NCBI RefSeq assembly: GCF_009496005.1
Contig: NZ_WIBF01000002.1
Span: forward strand, 89,503-153,502
Direction: 5' to 3'
DNA from: Tritonibacter litoralis
GTDB taxonomy: Bacteria > Pseudomonadota > Alphaproteobacteria > Rhodobacterales > Rhodobacteraceae
DNA length: 64,000 nucleotides
This document shows, one piece after another, positions 45,006-54,922 of this stretch. The translations under genes and the position numbers were made by a program. Position 1 is the first letter of the stretch, and each line of letters opens with the position of its first letter. Below the pieces are notes generated by a model that saw only the letters and a list, made by a program, of their open reading frames with translations, was not told where the DNA came from and did no database searches.

Positions 45006-45917
45006 ATGGCTTTGAAACCGCTCAGCGCACTTTTGTCTGTTCTTACAATGTGTCTCGGCACGGCTGGACACAGCGCAGATCTTTCCGTGTCCACGTATCG
45101 TGGGGACGTAACCGTGGCCGAAACACCAAGAACCGTCGTCGCACTGGACGTTGCAGCCGTTGATACGCTGACCGCGCTGGATGTGCCATTGGCCGGGGTG
45201 CCTGGGAACCTTTATGTCAGCTACCTCGACGGGGTGGCCAAACGGGCCAAACCCGTTGGAACCCTGTTTGAACCTGATTTTGAAGCCATCGCGCTGTTGG
45301 GCCCTGACTTGATCGTCACCGGCGGGCGTTCATCGGAACAAACCGAGGCCTTGGCCGAAATTGCGCCTACGTTGGACATGACCATTGAGGGCGATAATTT
45401 TGTTGAAACCGCGCTCGACCGTCTCCGCAGCTATGGGCAAATCATGGACAAAGAGGCCGAAGCGGCAGCAATCGAACGGACTTTTGCTGACAAGATCGCG
45501 CAGGCAAAATCCGCAATCGCAGGCAAGGGCAACGCGCTGATCGTACTGACAAACGGTCCAAAGATTTCTGTCTACGGCAAGGGGTCGCGATTTGGCTGGC
45601 TGCACAATACGTTGAACCTGCCGGAAACTGTTGCCGGTGTTGACGCCCAAACCCACGGTGAAGTTGTGTCGTTTGAGTTCATCGCCGAAGCCAACCCCGA
45701 CTGGTTGCTTGTTGTGGACCGCGCCGCCGCGATCGGCCAGCAAAACCAATCCGCCAAAACCACGCTGGACAATGCACTTGTCGCCCAGACCACCGCATGG
45801 AGCAAAGGGCAGGTGATCTATCTGAATGCTGCGGATATCTACATCTCGGGCGGCGGTATCCAATCCATGATGCGCACCTTGGATCATGTAACCCAAGGCT
45901 TTGAAGCCGCGCATTAA
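45006..45917 (+). CDS. Iron-siderophore ABC importer binding protein (FatB/CeuE-like)
   Basis: 303 residues with a signal peptide (SALLSVLTMCLGTAGHSA) and helical-backbone binding-protein features: VVALDVAAVDTLTALDVPLA, FEAIALLGPDLIVTGGRSSE, YGKGSRFGWLHNTLNLPETV and EFIAEANPDWLLVVDR. Periplasmic. A cysteine in the signal region (TMCLG) could be a lipobox, but spacing is poor. First of four importer genes. Confidence 0.92.
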   Translation: MALKPLSALLSVLTMCLGTAGHSADLSVSTYRGDVTVAETPRTVVALDVAAVDTLTALDVPLAGVPGNLYVSYLDGVAKRAKPVGTLFEPDFEAIALLGPDLIVTGGRSSEQTEALAEIAPTLDMTIEGDNFVETALDRLRSYGQIMDKEAEAAAIERTFADKIAQAKSAIAGKGNALIVLTNGPKISVYGKGSRFGWLHNTLNLPETVAGVDAQTHGEVVSFEFIAEANPDWLLVVDRAAAIGQQNQSAKTTLDNALVAQTTAWSKGQVIYLNAADIYISGGGIQSMMRTLDHVTQGFEAAH

Positions 45918-45944
45918 CAGCGCGCTTTTGGATCGAACCACCAC

Positions 45945-46898
45945 ATGCCTATTGCCTATTTCGCGACTGTGATCGGGCTGCTGGCCCTTGGGACCGGCAG
46001 TCTTTTTCTTGGCGCTCAGGACCTTTCGCTTCCACAGGTCTGGCAGGATCCGGGCGCATTGCAGCTGATTGCCATCAGCCGCCTGCCCCGCACGCTGGCC
46101 GCGCTTTTGACTGGGGCAAGCATGGCGGTGGCCGGGGTGATCATGCAGCTGTTGGTGCGCAATCGCTTTGTGGAACCCGGCACCACAGGCACAAATGAAG
46201 CAGCAATGATCGGGCTTTTGGCGGTGACACTGTTGGCCCCCGGATTACCGCTCTTTGTTCAGATGCTGGTTGCAGCCGCAGCCGCGCTTTTGGGGACACT
46301 TGGGTTTTTGCAACTGACCCGTCGCCTGCCCCCCCAACAGCCGTTGCTGGTGCCTCTGGTCGGGCTGATCTATGCCGGAGTTCTGTATTCCGTGGCCACA
46401 TTTATAGCCTATCAAACCGATCTGATCCAATACATTGGCATCTGGATGAGTGGTGAGTTTTCGGGCATTTTGGCAGGCAGATACGAACTGCTTTGGCTGG
46501 CCGGCATCCTGTCGATCCTGGTGTATTTTACCGCCGACCAGTTCACGCTCGCCGGGCTGGGGCGCGGGTTGGCCGTCAGCCTGGGCCTGCGCTACGGTCA
46601 GGTGCTGTCGCTAGGCGTGGCAACTGTCTCTATGGTATCTGCTCTGGTGATTGTGACCGTGGGAACCCTGCCCTTTGTCGGGCTGGTCGTTCCCAATGTG
46701 GTGTCGCGTATGATGGGTGACAACCTGCGTCAAAGCCTGCCGGTCGTCGCGGGCCTCGGCGGAGGGCTGGTTCTGGCATGCGACATGCTGGGCCGCGTGA
46801 TCCGCCACCCCTATGAGATCCCCGCCGGTACGATTTTTGGCGTCCTCGGTGCCATCGTATTCCTCACCCTTCTGCTGGGCCGCCGTTCCCATGTCTGA
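45945..46898 (+). CDS. Iron-siderophore ABC importer permease (FecCD family, FatD-like)
   Basis: 317 residues, about nine to ten helices. Family segments: LPRTLAALLTGASMAVAGVI, MQLLVRNRFVEPGTTGTNE and the late LPFVGLVVPNVVSRMMGDNL, RQSLP. The N-terminal part has no cleaved signal. Weak ribosome binding site. Its stop overlaps the next permease start by eight bases. Confidence 0.93.
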   Translation: MPIAYFATVIGLLALGTGSLFLGAQDLSLPQVWQDPGALQLIAISRLPRTLAALLTGASMAVAGVIMQLLVRNRFVEPGTTGTNEAAMIGLLAVTLLAPGLPLFVQMLVAAAAALLGTLGFLQLTRRLPPQQPLLVPLVGLIYAGVLYSVATFIAYQTDLIQYIGIWMSGEFSGILAGRYELLWLAGILSILVYFTADQFTLAGLGRGLAVSLGLRYGQVLSLGVATVSMVSALVIVTVGTLPFVGLVVPNVVSRMMGDNLRQSLPVVAGLGGGLVLACDMLGRVIRHPYEIPAGTIFGVLGAIVFLTLLLGRRSHV

Positions 46899-47883
46899 CG
46901 CGGTTTCGCCCTCTCGGCCTCTTGCACGTTTGAACCCGCTCAAAGACCAGCGCCTTTGGGCGTTGGGGGTCGCGCTTCTTGGTGCCTCGGCGCTGTTTGT
47001 GTTCTGGGGCGGTGCCTGGCGCTCGGCCTATATCCTCGAACTGCGCGTGGTGAAACTGGCAGGCCTTCTTTGTGTCGGCAGCGCGATCGGGGTTGCCACG
47101 GTTCTGTTTCAGACCCTCACCAACAACCGGATCCTAACCCCAACCATCATGGGGTTTGATGCACTGTTTTTATTGATGAAAACAATCCTGGTCTTTGTCG
47201 CTGGAGTTTTGGCCCTGCCCGTCCTTGGCGCCACACCCACGTTTTTGGCCGACACCACCGTGATGATCCTCGCCACGCTGGCGATCTTTGCAGCTGTTTT
47301 GCGGCGCGCGCGCCATGACATCCAGCTATTGGTGCTGGTGGGGGTAATTTTTGGTCTGTTGTTTCGAACCCTTGCGGGGTTTCTGCAACGGCTGTTGGAC
47401 CCGTCCCAATTTGCAATTGTCCAGGCGGATATGTTTGCCACCTTCAGCGGAATGGACCAGCGATCCCTGGCCGTTGCCGCCATGGTTATGGCCTGTTTCT
47501 TCCTATGGCTCGCCTCACGTTACGCTGTGCTGGATGTTATGGCCCTTGGCCGTGATCAAGCCCGTGCGCTTGGCGTGCCCTATGACCGGTTGCAACTGCA
47601 GATCCTTGCCGCAATCGCGGCACTTGTGTCGGTCTCAACCGCGCTGGTGGGGCCGTTGGCCTTTCTGGGGCTCTTGGTCACGGCACTGACCCATGCGCTG
47701 ATGCGCAGCCACCGCCATGGCCTTTTGCTGCCTGCCGCCAGCCTGATCTCCTGCCTTATTCTGGTGGTCGGGCAGACGGTGTTTGAACGTGTCTTTTCCC
47801 TGAATTCGAGCCTCGCGGTGGTCATTGAATTCTGCGGCGGTCTTCTGTTTCTGTTCCTGCTGGCCCGAGGGCATATCAAATGA
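46891..47883 (+). CDS. Iron-siderophore ABC importer permease (FecCD family, FatC-like)
   Basis: 330 residues, about nine helices. Typical segments: KLAGLLCVGSAIGVATVLFQ, TLTNNRILTPTIMGFDALFL and VGPLAFLGLLVTALTHALM, the last being the coupling region. ATG 46891 is inside the end of the previous gene. Its stop overlaps the ATPase start (ATGA). Confidence 0.93.
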   Translation: MSDAVSPSRPLARLNPLKDQRLWALGVALLGASALFVFWGGAWRSAYILELRVVKLAGLLCVGSAIGVATVLFQTLTNNRILTPTIMGFDALFLLMKTILVFVAGVLALPVLGATPTFLADTTVMILATLAIFAAVLRRARHDIQLLVLVGVIFGLLFRTLAGFLQRLLDPSQFAIVQADMFATFSGMDQRSLAVAAMVMACFFLWLASRYAVLDVMALGRDQARALGVPYDRLQLQILAAIAALVSVSTALVGPLAFLGLLVTALTHALMRSHRHGLLLPAASLISCLILVVGQTVFERVFSLNSSLAVVIEFCGGLLFLFLLARGHIK

Positions 47884-48638
47884 TTGAGATTTCAAACCTG
47901 TCCTACAGCATTGCAGGTCAGCAAATCCTGGACGGGATCAACACCCACCTGCAGCGCAACCAAATCACCGCCCTCATCGGCCCCAACGGCGCGGGTAAAT
48001 CAACGCTTCTGGGCGCGATTGGACGCCAGGTCGACATCAACACCGGTCAGATCAAAATTGATGGCGAAGATCTGCAAAACATCACGCCACAAGACCAAGC
48101 CCGCCTCATGGCGATTGTCGCCCAGCACCTGCATGTTGGCAGCCGGATCCGAGTTGTCGATCTGCTGGGGTTCGGCCGTTGGCCCCACGCCAAGGGGCGG
48201 TTGGGACCCCAAGATCATTTCATCATTCAATCGGCCTTGGCCCAATTTGACCTCACCGATCTGGAAAATCGTTTTCTGGACGAGCTTTCGGGCGGGCAAC
48301 GCCAACGAGCGTTCCTTGCTATGGCGCATGCACAGGATGCAGATTGGCTGCTTCTTGATGAGCCCCTGAACAACCTCGACCTGAAGCACGGCCGCAGCCT
48401 CATGGCACATCTGCGGCAAATGGTTTCTGAGAAATCAAAAAGCGTCGTGGTCGTTCTGCATGATCTGAACTTCACCTTGGCCTGGGCCGACCAGATTGTC
48501 GCCATGCGGGATGGGCAGGTTGTCTTTGCCGGGCCGACCACGACGGTTGCAACCTCCGAGGCTTTGAGCGATCTTTATCAGACACCGATCGAACTCCTGA
48601 ACCTAAACGGCCACTTCTTCGCCCAGTACCACCGGTAA
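47880..48638 (+). CDS. Iron-siderophore ABC importer ATPase (FecE-like)
   Basis: 252 residues. Walker A IGPNGAGKSTLLGAI (about 32-46), Q-loop near ARLMAIVAQHL, signature LSGGQRQRAFLAMAHAQ, Walker B WLLLDEPLNNLDL and H-loop VVLHDLNFTLAWAD. Cytoplasmic energiser of the two permeases. Last gene of the importer; a MarR-type gene follows after 131 bases. Confidence 0.95.
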   Translation: MIEISNLSYSIAGQQILDGINTHLQRNQITALIGPNGAGKSTLLGAIGRQVDINTGQIKIDGEDLQNITPQDQARLMAIVAQHLHVGSRIRVVDLLGFGRWPHAKGRLGPQDHFIIQSALAQFDLTDLENRFLDELSGGQRQRAFLAMAHAQDADWLLLDEPLNNLDLKHGRSLMAHLRQMVSEKSKSVVVVLHDLNFTLAWADQIVAMRDGQVVFAGPTTTVATSEALSDLYQTPIELLNLNGHFFAQYHR

Positions 48639-48769
48639 GCGCGCCACAAAACCCTGACACCGGATCGCCCCTTATCTGGGATCTGGATGACGCATAGATT
48701 GCGTTTTGATCCAATGGCTTATATACTTTGGGGACATTTATTTATCGCGGCACCGGAACGGTACTTCTT

Positions 48770-49273
48770 TTGACGGATCATAATAAAAGCCAGGGTATAG
48801 ACTCGGATCTATTGTCGGGTGGGCAGGATTATTTCGGCGATGACACTGCCACGACAGCCTACAATCGGGTCTGGTTCAATATTCTCCGAACCCATCGGAA
48901 GCTGCTGCCTGAGATTGGCGCGTCCCTGCGGGAAAGCGGCATAAAAGACCCGATCTGGTATGAGATTTTCCTTGAGATTGAACGCGGCGGCGCAACCGGG
49001 CGACTGGCCAGCGAGATCCAGGACGCATTGAACATCCCGCAATATGCAATGTCGCGCCATGTGACGCGCATGCTGCAGGCAGATCTTGTGCGCCGAGAAT
49101 TCATCGCAGATGGCCGCCGCAAACAGGTCTTGCACCTGACCGAAAAAAGCAAAGGTCTCAGCGATAAGATCTGGCCCCAATATATGGCGGAAATCCAGGC
49201 CGTGGTCTCGGAAAAGCTGACCACCGAAGAGGGATACGTTTTGACCCGGCTCTTGATCAAGCTTCAGCAGTGA
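48770..49273 (+). CDS. MarR-family transcriptional regulator
   Basis: 167 residues if started at TTG 48770 (MTDHNKSQG); a TTG at 48728 would add 14 residues. wHTH: TGRLASEIQDALNIPQYAMS, RHVTRMLQADLVRREFIADG and the wing RRKQVLHLTEKS. MarR proteins of this kind often answer to small phenolic ligands; a catechol from a siderophore would fit but is speculation. Convergent with TonB receptor 2. Confidence 0.85.
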   Translation: MTDHNKSQGIDSDLLSGGQDYFGDDTATTAYNRVWFNILRTHRKLLPEIGASLRESGIKDPIWYEIFLEIERGGATGRLASEIQDALNIPQYAMSRHVTRMLQADLVRREFIADGRRKQVLHLTEKSKGLSDKIWPQYMAEIQAVVSEKLTTEEGYVLTRLLIKLQQ

Positions 49274-49345
49274 CGTCCCATCATCTCCGCGCGCAAGATG
49301 TACAGCGGACGGGTTGCACAATTTGTGCTACCCGTCTGGTCTGGA

Positions 49346-51337
49346 TCAGAACCGCATGGTTGCAACAACCGAAATATTGCGGCCCGGCTCGTTCAATGTG
49401 TTGAAGTCCGAGAATTCAGCGCCATAGGTGGCACGATCCGCATATTGTTCGTCAAACAGGTTGTTGATGCTGCCGCGGATGGTCACTCCGTTCCAGGCTG
49501 GTGGCGCGTATTCGGCAAAGAGATTTACAACCTGATATCCCGGCAGTTCCTGATCTGCATAAGAACCACCCGCATCCAGGGACAACGCCGCCTCGACACT
49601 GCCGCCAACCAACAGGTTATGCTGCGGTAATTCTTGTTGCATTTCAAAGGCGATCACACTGCCCAAGGGCGCACCAAAGTTGCCCAGATCATAGTTGCTG
49701 GAAGCTTCGCCATTCAAGGTGGCATCGCTGTAGGAATAGGTCAGGCGGGCAAAACCATCAGCCCAACCATAGGTCGCCGCAAGATTTACACCTTCGCTTT
49801 CAAAGTCGTTCATCGTCACAACACCACGTGACAGGTCGCGGGCATCATCGATCTGAGTCCGGAAGATTTCGGCCCCCAACCTCCAGTCACCGCGCGCCCA
49901 ATCGGCACCGATCACGATGTTTTCTGCGCGTGAGCTTTCCAAAGCGCTATAGTCAAAGGCGCGCCAGAACTCAAAGTTGTCACCCAGGTCGACCCCGCCA
50001 AAGACGTTGGAATAGGCCACCCGCAGCGACAGCGCCTCTGTGACATCATAGACAACCGAAAGGTTGGCGCTGGCCCCAGACTCCGACAGGTTAAACCGGG
50101 TGCCAGAGTTGCCGACATCATGACCGGTAAAATCCATCCAATCGTACCGCAGGCCCGCCGAGACCTGCAGATTTGCAGTCGGTTCCAGACGCGCCTGCGC
50201 AAAAATCCCGTTGAACCTGCTTTCTTCGGTGGCCGAAGTCGCCAGACCATTGACGGGTGACCAATAGTCCCCGGTCACCGTGGTCTCGCGCTTTTGGTAA
50301 TCGATCCCTGCGGTGATGGTGTTCACCTCCGACAGGTGGAACGTGTTCTTGAACACAATGGAATCTGTCTTGGTCGTCCCAGAGGCATCGTCGCCAAGGT
50401 TCAGCTTGGTCACATCAGCATCAGACCGACCCAATGTGAAAGACGGATCCCACATCCCAGAACCTTGGGTATTCTCATAATTCAACGCAAAGATTGACCG
50501 CTCTGTGTCATAGAATTGCAGCGGGTCGGTTGATGGGCCAAAGTTTGCTTTGGAATTGCGCCATTCACGGTCGGTCAGGTTCTGGCCGGACAGTTCGATC
50601 CGGTGACCTTCATCGGATTCATAGGCAAATTTCAACAGGTTGGCGTTCAAGTTGGCCCCGGTTCCGGTCATCTCGACACCGTCACCATCCTCGTAATTGT
50701 CACCGGTTGCGCGTTTGGAATAGGCCAGAACTTCGAACCCTTCGCTGCGACCTGCCAGCGTCAGCGACCCCTGGGCGGTGTTGCCATTGCTGTCATAAGA
50801 CACGCGCGCGCGGCCGCCAAAATTTGCACCCTCGTCCAGGATGTCTTCGGCATCAACGGTCTCCATCACCACACGCCCGGCCAAAGCACGTGGACCAGCA
50901 TCGGCTGGGGCGACACCAGGGTCCACGCGGACTGATTTCATTAGGCCGGGGTCAAAGGCATTGGCGCTGACGTGGTGGAAAATACGGTTGTTCTGCGACA
51001 CACCATCGACCTGAACGGCAAGTTTCAGCATATCCACGCCGTTTACATAGATCTTTTGTGCAATCGGGATTGCGCCGCCCACCGACACGGATGCGATGCC
51101 CGCAAACAGATCCTTCAGATCCCCCATAGAGGCGCGTTCAAGCTCCGCTTCGGACACATAGGTCGAGGTCGCCCGATCCGCAGACCCGCCCAGCGGATCT
51201 TTCTGACGCACGATAATCGGATCAAGCGAGAGGACGTCGGTTTCAATGTCCTGCGCCGCAACAGGCAAAGCGGACAAAACGGTAAGCGCGGTTCCGCACA
51301 GCAAACGGGCCCGCGGCGCAATCAGAGAAGCAGCCAT
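49346..51337 (-). CDS. TonB-dependent outer-membrane receptor 2
   Basis: 663 residues, signal peptide region RARLLCGTALTVLSALPVAA ending near QDIET. The plug reads PIAQKIYVNGVDMLKLAVQV, DGVSQNNRIFHHVSANAF, APADAGPRALAGRVVMET, almost the same plan as receptor 1. Ends in VVATMRF after NNLFDEQYADRA. ATG 51337 follows TTAAGGAAG; an ATG five codons earlier is less likely. Probably takes up a ferric siderophore together with the FatBCD-type importer. Confidence 0.92.
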   Translation of the reverse strand: MAASLIAPRARLLCGTALTVLSALPVAAQDIETDVLSLDPIIVRQKDPLGGSADRATSTYVSEAELERASMGDLKDLFAGIASVSVGGAIPIAQKIYVNGVDMLKLAVQVDGVSQNNRIFHHVSANAFDPGLMKSVRVDPGVAPADAGPRALAGRVVMETVDAEDILDEGANFGGRARVSYDSNGNTAQGSLTLAGRSEGFEVLAYSKRATGDNYEDGDGVEMTGTGANLNANLLKFAYESDEGHRIELSGQNLTDREWRNSKANFGPSTDPLQFYDTERSIFALNYENTQGSGMWDPSFTLGRSDADVTKLNLGDDASGTTKTDSIVFKNTFHLSEVNTITAGIDYQKRETTVTGDYWSPVNGLATSATEESRFNGIFAQARLEPTANLQVSAGLRYDWMDFTGHDVGNSGTRFNLSESGASANLSVVYDVTEALSLRVAYSNVFGGVDLGDNFEFWRAFDYSALESSRAENIVIGADWARGDWRLGAEIFRTQIDDARDLSRGVVTMNDFESEGVNLAATYGWADGFARLTYSYSDATLNGEASSNYDLGNFGAPLGSVIAFEMQQELPQHNLLVGGSVEAALSLDAGGSYADQELPGYQVVNLFAEYAPPAWNGVTIRGSINNLFDEQYADRATYGAEFSDFNTLNEPGRNISVVATMRF

Positions 51338-51680
51338 GGTCTTCCTTAACAATGATACTGGTTGGGAGTTTGGCTGGTTCCGTTGCAGAACTGGCGGTCC
51401 ATTGGGGCGCTTTAAGACATATTACACCGACATGCAAGTGCATACTTAACCAGAATTCAAGTCCATCCGTAGTGCTGCCCTCTGAGCCTCCCGTGTTCAA
51501 AACGAGAGCCCACCTGCGTTCTGTCTCTATACGTCAAGTGGGGTTTGACAAAGGCGAAGTCATGGCGGCACGGCGCTAGCCATGGTTGCGGCGTCTCTTC
51601 CTGAGCTTCTGAGACATTTTAATATTGAGGGCGGCCCTTTGAGCCACCCACAAACGCTGATGCACATACGAAGTTATTGG
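51338..51680. other. Intergenic region between TonB receptors 2 and 3
   Basis: 343 bases. Contains the promoter side of receptor 2 and the 3' end of receptor 3, with a small palindrome ATGCAAGTGCAT near 51433-51444. No recognisable gene. Confidence 0.45.
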
Positions 51681-53915
51681 TCAAAACTCGTATTGCACAA
51701 AGGCGCCAATCGTCAGCGGTTCTCCTGATTTGGCGAAGGTCGTTCCTGCCTGGTCCAGACGCGTCGTTGCATATTCTTCGTCAAAGATATTGCGCACGTA
51801 GAGACCTGCGCTGAACGGTCCATCAATATAATTCAGTTGCGCATTGACCAGCAGCGCATCGTCCGTTGAGAGCGTATTTTCCGCATTTGTGAAGGTCGAC
51901 CCTGTATAGGTTGCATCCACACCTAGGGAGAGCCCATTTCCAAAACCATAGCTTGCGCCAATCGAAGCCGTCGCTTCAGGGGTGTTGGGCAATGAGTTGC
52001 CGCTTAGGTTGGAACTGTCACCGGCAATAAAATCAACATACTCTGCCTGCAGAAGGCCAAGCGATCCATAAACGTTAAAGCTGGGAGCCACATCATACGA
52101 CACAGAAAACTCCGCGCCGTAAAGCTCTGATTTTCCTGCATTCTCAATCAAAAAATCAGATTGACCAAGTGAATTGGTAAAGTCGCGACGCACCTGCTGA
52201 TCGGACCAACGTGTGTAAAAGACGTTCGCATTGGCTACGAGGCGCGACTCCAAAAATTCACCGCGGACGGCCAGTTCGATATTGTCGGTGAATTCTTCAT
52301 CAAATTCACTGGCGGTCCCAGTCACCGCGTTGAAGGCAAAACCTCCTGCCCTGTATCCGCGCTGATAGGTCAAGCTCGTGCTCAGCCCTTCACGCCATTC
52401 AAAGGTCGTGCCAAGCTTTGGCAAGAAGGCTTCGAACTCGCGCGCAAAGGACACATCGACCGGCGTAAGCACGTCAAACCCAAATGTGGTCGCCGTCGCA
52501 AAGGAGTTCAGTCCCACCTTATCGCGGTCGTATCGTGCGCCCAAAGTAAAGGACAAGCCCGGCAACCAACGGTCTGCATCCAGTTCGACTTCACCAAAAA
52601 TAGCGGTATTGCGAGAGGTATTGGTAGAGCCGCCGTCAGTGGTCAACTGGCCAAACTGCGCGCCGGTAAAGGGGTTGATCGGCAATCCGACGCCTTCAAA
52701 TTCCTGTCTGGAGCGGCGTTGATACTCGGTTTCGGCATAAAACAGACCAGCCACTCCGCGATAGCCCGTGCCTTCAAACAGCAAACGGATGTCTTGTTCA
52801 AAGACCTCAGCTTCGCCCGTACCTGTTGTGAAGCCGGTTTCCAGCGAGGTTCTATCGCTGTCGATGAATTCAAACAAACGGTCAGAATAGTGACTGCTCT
52901 CAAACTCCAGTTTGAGGGACGGAGCGAAGCTGTATGTCGCGCGCAGTCCAGCGGTTTCTGTATCCAGTATATTGGATGTTGACAGTTCGGACATATTCAC
53001 GATCTGCCCCGGAAACAGATCATTGTCGATCCGGGTTTCACCGATCACATTCTCCTGTTCGGCATAGGAAAAGATCACCTCCAGACTTTCTGTTGGATTG
53101 ACCCGCAATTTTGTGCGCCAGCTGTCCGCACGAACTTCACCAAAATCGTCACGAACCAAGGTCGGGTTGTCGACAGGGCCATCTTCGCTGATTGTCTGAG
53201 CCGCAAAACGAAAGGCGACACGGTCCTGAACCAGAACCTTGTTCAACGATACTGCAGCCTCATAGGCGTCGCGGCTGGCAAAACCCGTTCTAAAGCGATA
53301 CTCATCTTGGTAGATCGGATCACGCGTACGGATCACAACTGCACCGCCCAATGCATTGCGCCCTTGTTGCGTCGATTGTGGCCCGCGTAAAATCTCAACC
53401 TGATCTACGTCCCAAGTAGGATATTGCCCACGAGTTATCGCGGTTGTGTCTGGCAAGGCGATCCCATCGACCTGCGTGGAGATCAAAGGCGACGACGACG
53501 CCCGTGCGACACCGAATTGGCTGACGCCCCGAATTGAAATACCCTCGTCGCCGCCTGTCTGATTAACGTTTACAGTCCGTTCGACGGTATCAAACAAATC
53601 CCGATCACCGCGGCGTTCCAGAGTCTCGCCACGCTCCACGACAGCTGAAGTGGGGCTGTCTTGAAGACTACGCTCCAATAGCTCTCCCCGGACTACGATC
53701 TCTTCCAACACCAAAGCGCCGTCTTCAGACACTTCGCCTACTTCTTGTGTTTCCCCAGTATACGAAACGGTGGAAGTGTCGCCGCTGTTAGAGCTCAAGG
53801 TTTGAGCCGAGGCTGCCGATGCCAAAATCGGAACGGCAAGGAGCGTAGAGGCCAGTATTCTTGAACGCGTACAATGCAAAATTGCATGCGAGTTATGCAA
53901 TGAGGGATTAGCCAT
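51681..53915 (-). CDS. TonB-dependent outer-membrane receptor 3
   Basis: 744 residues with a signal peptide (ILASTLLAVPILASAASAQ). Plug: LEEIVVRGELLERSLQDSPT, GGDEGISIRGVSQFGVARAS, QVEILRGPQSTQQGRNALGG; barrel end IGAFVQYEF after RNIFDEEYATTRL. The TonB box is probably in LEEIVVRG. Different subgroup from receptors 1 and 2 (closer to FecA/pesticin-type plugs), so a different ligand. ATG 53915 follows GGAGAGACAGTG. Monocistronic; no importer gene follows. Confidence 0.92.
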   Translation of the reverse strand: MANPSLHNSHAILHCTRSRILASTLLAVPILASAASAQTLSSNSGDTSTVSYTGETQEVGEVSEDGALVLEEIVVRGELLERSLQDSPTSAVVERGETLERRGDRDLFDTVERTVNVNQTGGDEGISIRGVSQFGVARASSSPLISTQVDGIALPDTTAITRGQYPTWDVDQVEILRGPQSTQQGRNALGGAVVIRTRDPIYQDEYRFRTGFASRDAYEAAVSLNKVLVQDRVAFRFAAQTISEDGPVDNPTLVRDDFGEVRADSWRTKLRVNPTESLEVIFSYAEQENVIGETRIDNDLFPGQIVNMSELSTSNILDTETAGLRATYSFAPSLKLEFESSHYSDRLFEFIDSDRTSLETGFTTGTGEAEVFEQDIRLLFEGTGYRGVAGLFYAETEYQRRSRQEFEGVGLPINPFTGAQFGQLTTDGGSTNTSRNTAIFGEVELDADRWLPGLSFTLGARYDRDKVGLNSFATATTFGFDVLTPVDVSFAREFEAFLPKLGTTFEWREGLSTSLTYQRGYRAGGFAFNAVTGTASEFDEEFTDNIELAVRGEFLESRLVANANVFYTRWSDQQVRRDFTNSLGQSDFLIENAGKSELYGAEFSVSYDVAPSFNVYGSLGLLQAEYVDFIAGDSSNLSGNSLPNTPEATASIGASYGFGNGLSLGVDATYTGSTFTNAENTLSTDDALLVNAQLNYIDGPFSAGLYVRNIFDEEYATTRLDQAGTTFAKSGEPLTIGAFVQYEF

Positions 53916-54087
53916 CACTGTCTCTCCAAATTAATTTCAATTTTGGGTGAGTTAGCGAAAGGCTAAACCTGCCTATTTCGGCCATTCCCTATAATAAAGG
54001 GCGTTTGACTCAAGGCCGTTTTGAGAGTTATTCGAAATCCAGCGCTGTTGAGCGATCACTCTTGTGTGACTTCGAAGTGAAAAACCC

Positions 54088-54594
54088 ATGACCCAATCCG
54101 GCAGAATCCCGGCGGTTCTGTTAACTGCGTTTACGGCAGTCGCTTTCAAGGCTGCGGTCCCATATCCACGCTTTGGTGGAGATGATGTTCCAGCCTCCCC
54201 TTATCAAACGACCCTAGACCTTCCCATTGGCGACAACACGCCGGTGGCAGACGTTCTGGCCACACCGCCGAGCTCTGCAGATTTGTCACGGCTGACCAAC
54301 GAGGGCCTCAAAGGCAAGGACCGCGCAACCGACCCGATCTATCAGCAGATCATGTATTCCGCTTTGGATCTTGGCTCGGACTACCAGGTCTCAATTGCAG
54401 CTTGGGGGCCAAACCCGTCGCCCATGGCCAAGGTCCTGCAATCAGCCCAAACAACCGATTTTTCGTTTAAGAAATCAAAAAACGGCCGGGCTGTTCTGAT
54501 CGTCCCTGCAAATGAAGCGCTTGCGGGCAAGCTTCGTCAAATGGGTGCCACAGAGGAAACGATCGGTGATACACTGGGCTATGTCTTGTGGTGA
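54088..54594 (+). CDS. Hypothetical exported protein
   Basis: 168 residues with a hydrophobic N terminus (IPAVLLTAFTAVAFKAAVPY) that could be a signal or anchor. The rest is soluble, with YQQIMYSALDLGSDYQVSIA and AVLIVPANEALAGKLRQMGA. I recognise no family. Divergent from TonB receptor 3 with a 172-base gap, so it may share iron control. Ribosome binding site weak. Confidence 0.6.
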   Translation: MTQSGRIPAVLLTAFTAVAFKAAVPYPRFGGDDVPASPYQTTLDLPIGDNTPVADVLATPPSSADLSRLTNEGLKGKDRATDPIYQQIMYSALDLGSDYQVSIAAWGPNPSPMAKVLQSAQTTDFSFKKSKNGRAVLIVPANEALAGKLRQMGATEETIGDTLGYVLW

Positions 54595-54922
54595 GGGGCG
54601 GATATAAAAACGCACTAAAAGATGCTGAATAACTGCTCAGGTTGGTGTCGACTTTTTACCGTGGCGCCAGTAAGTGATTGGCGGCCCTTGCCCAGGCCGG
54701 ATTGCACAGCCACCAGTCATTCCAGCACCGCGAAACATTTGTCGTCCTGGGTTGATACTGTTAAAAAACCTTGCTTGATCGATGCGAAGTTAGTTCGAGT
54801 GACCGTGACGGTTGATTGTGTATTAGGATAGCTCCAACCAATTATGGGAAACCATCCTCATTTTTTTTAGTGGGGACGCTGCGCGCGATTGAAAACCTGC
54901 GAAGCATGGTGAGACCTCTCCC
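54595..54922. other. Intergenic stretch between convergent genes
   Basis: 328 bases, no recognisable gene; short plus-strand frame at 54622-54831 has no homologue I know and no ribosome binding site. Confidence 0.5.
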
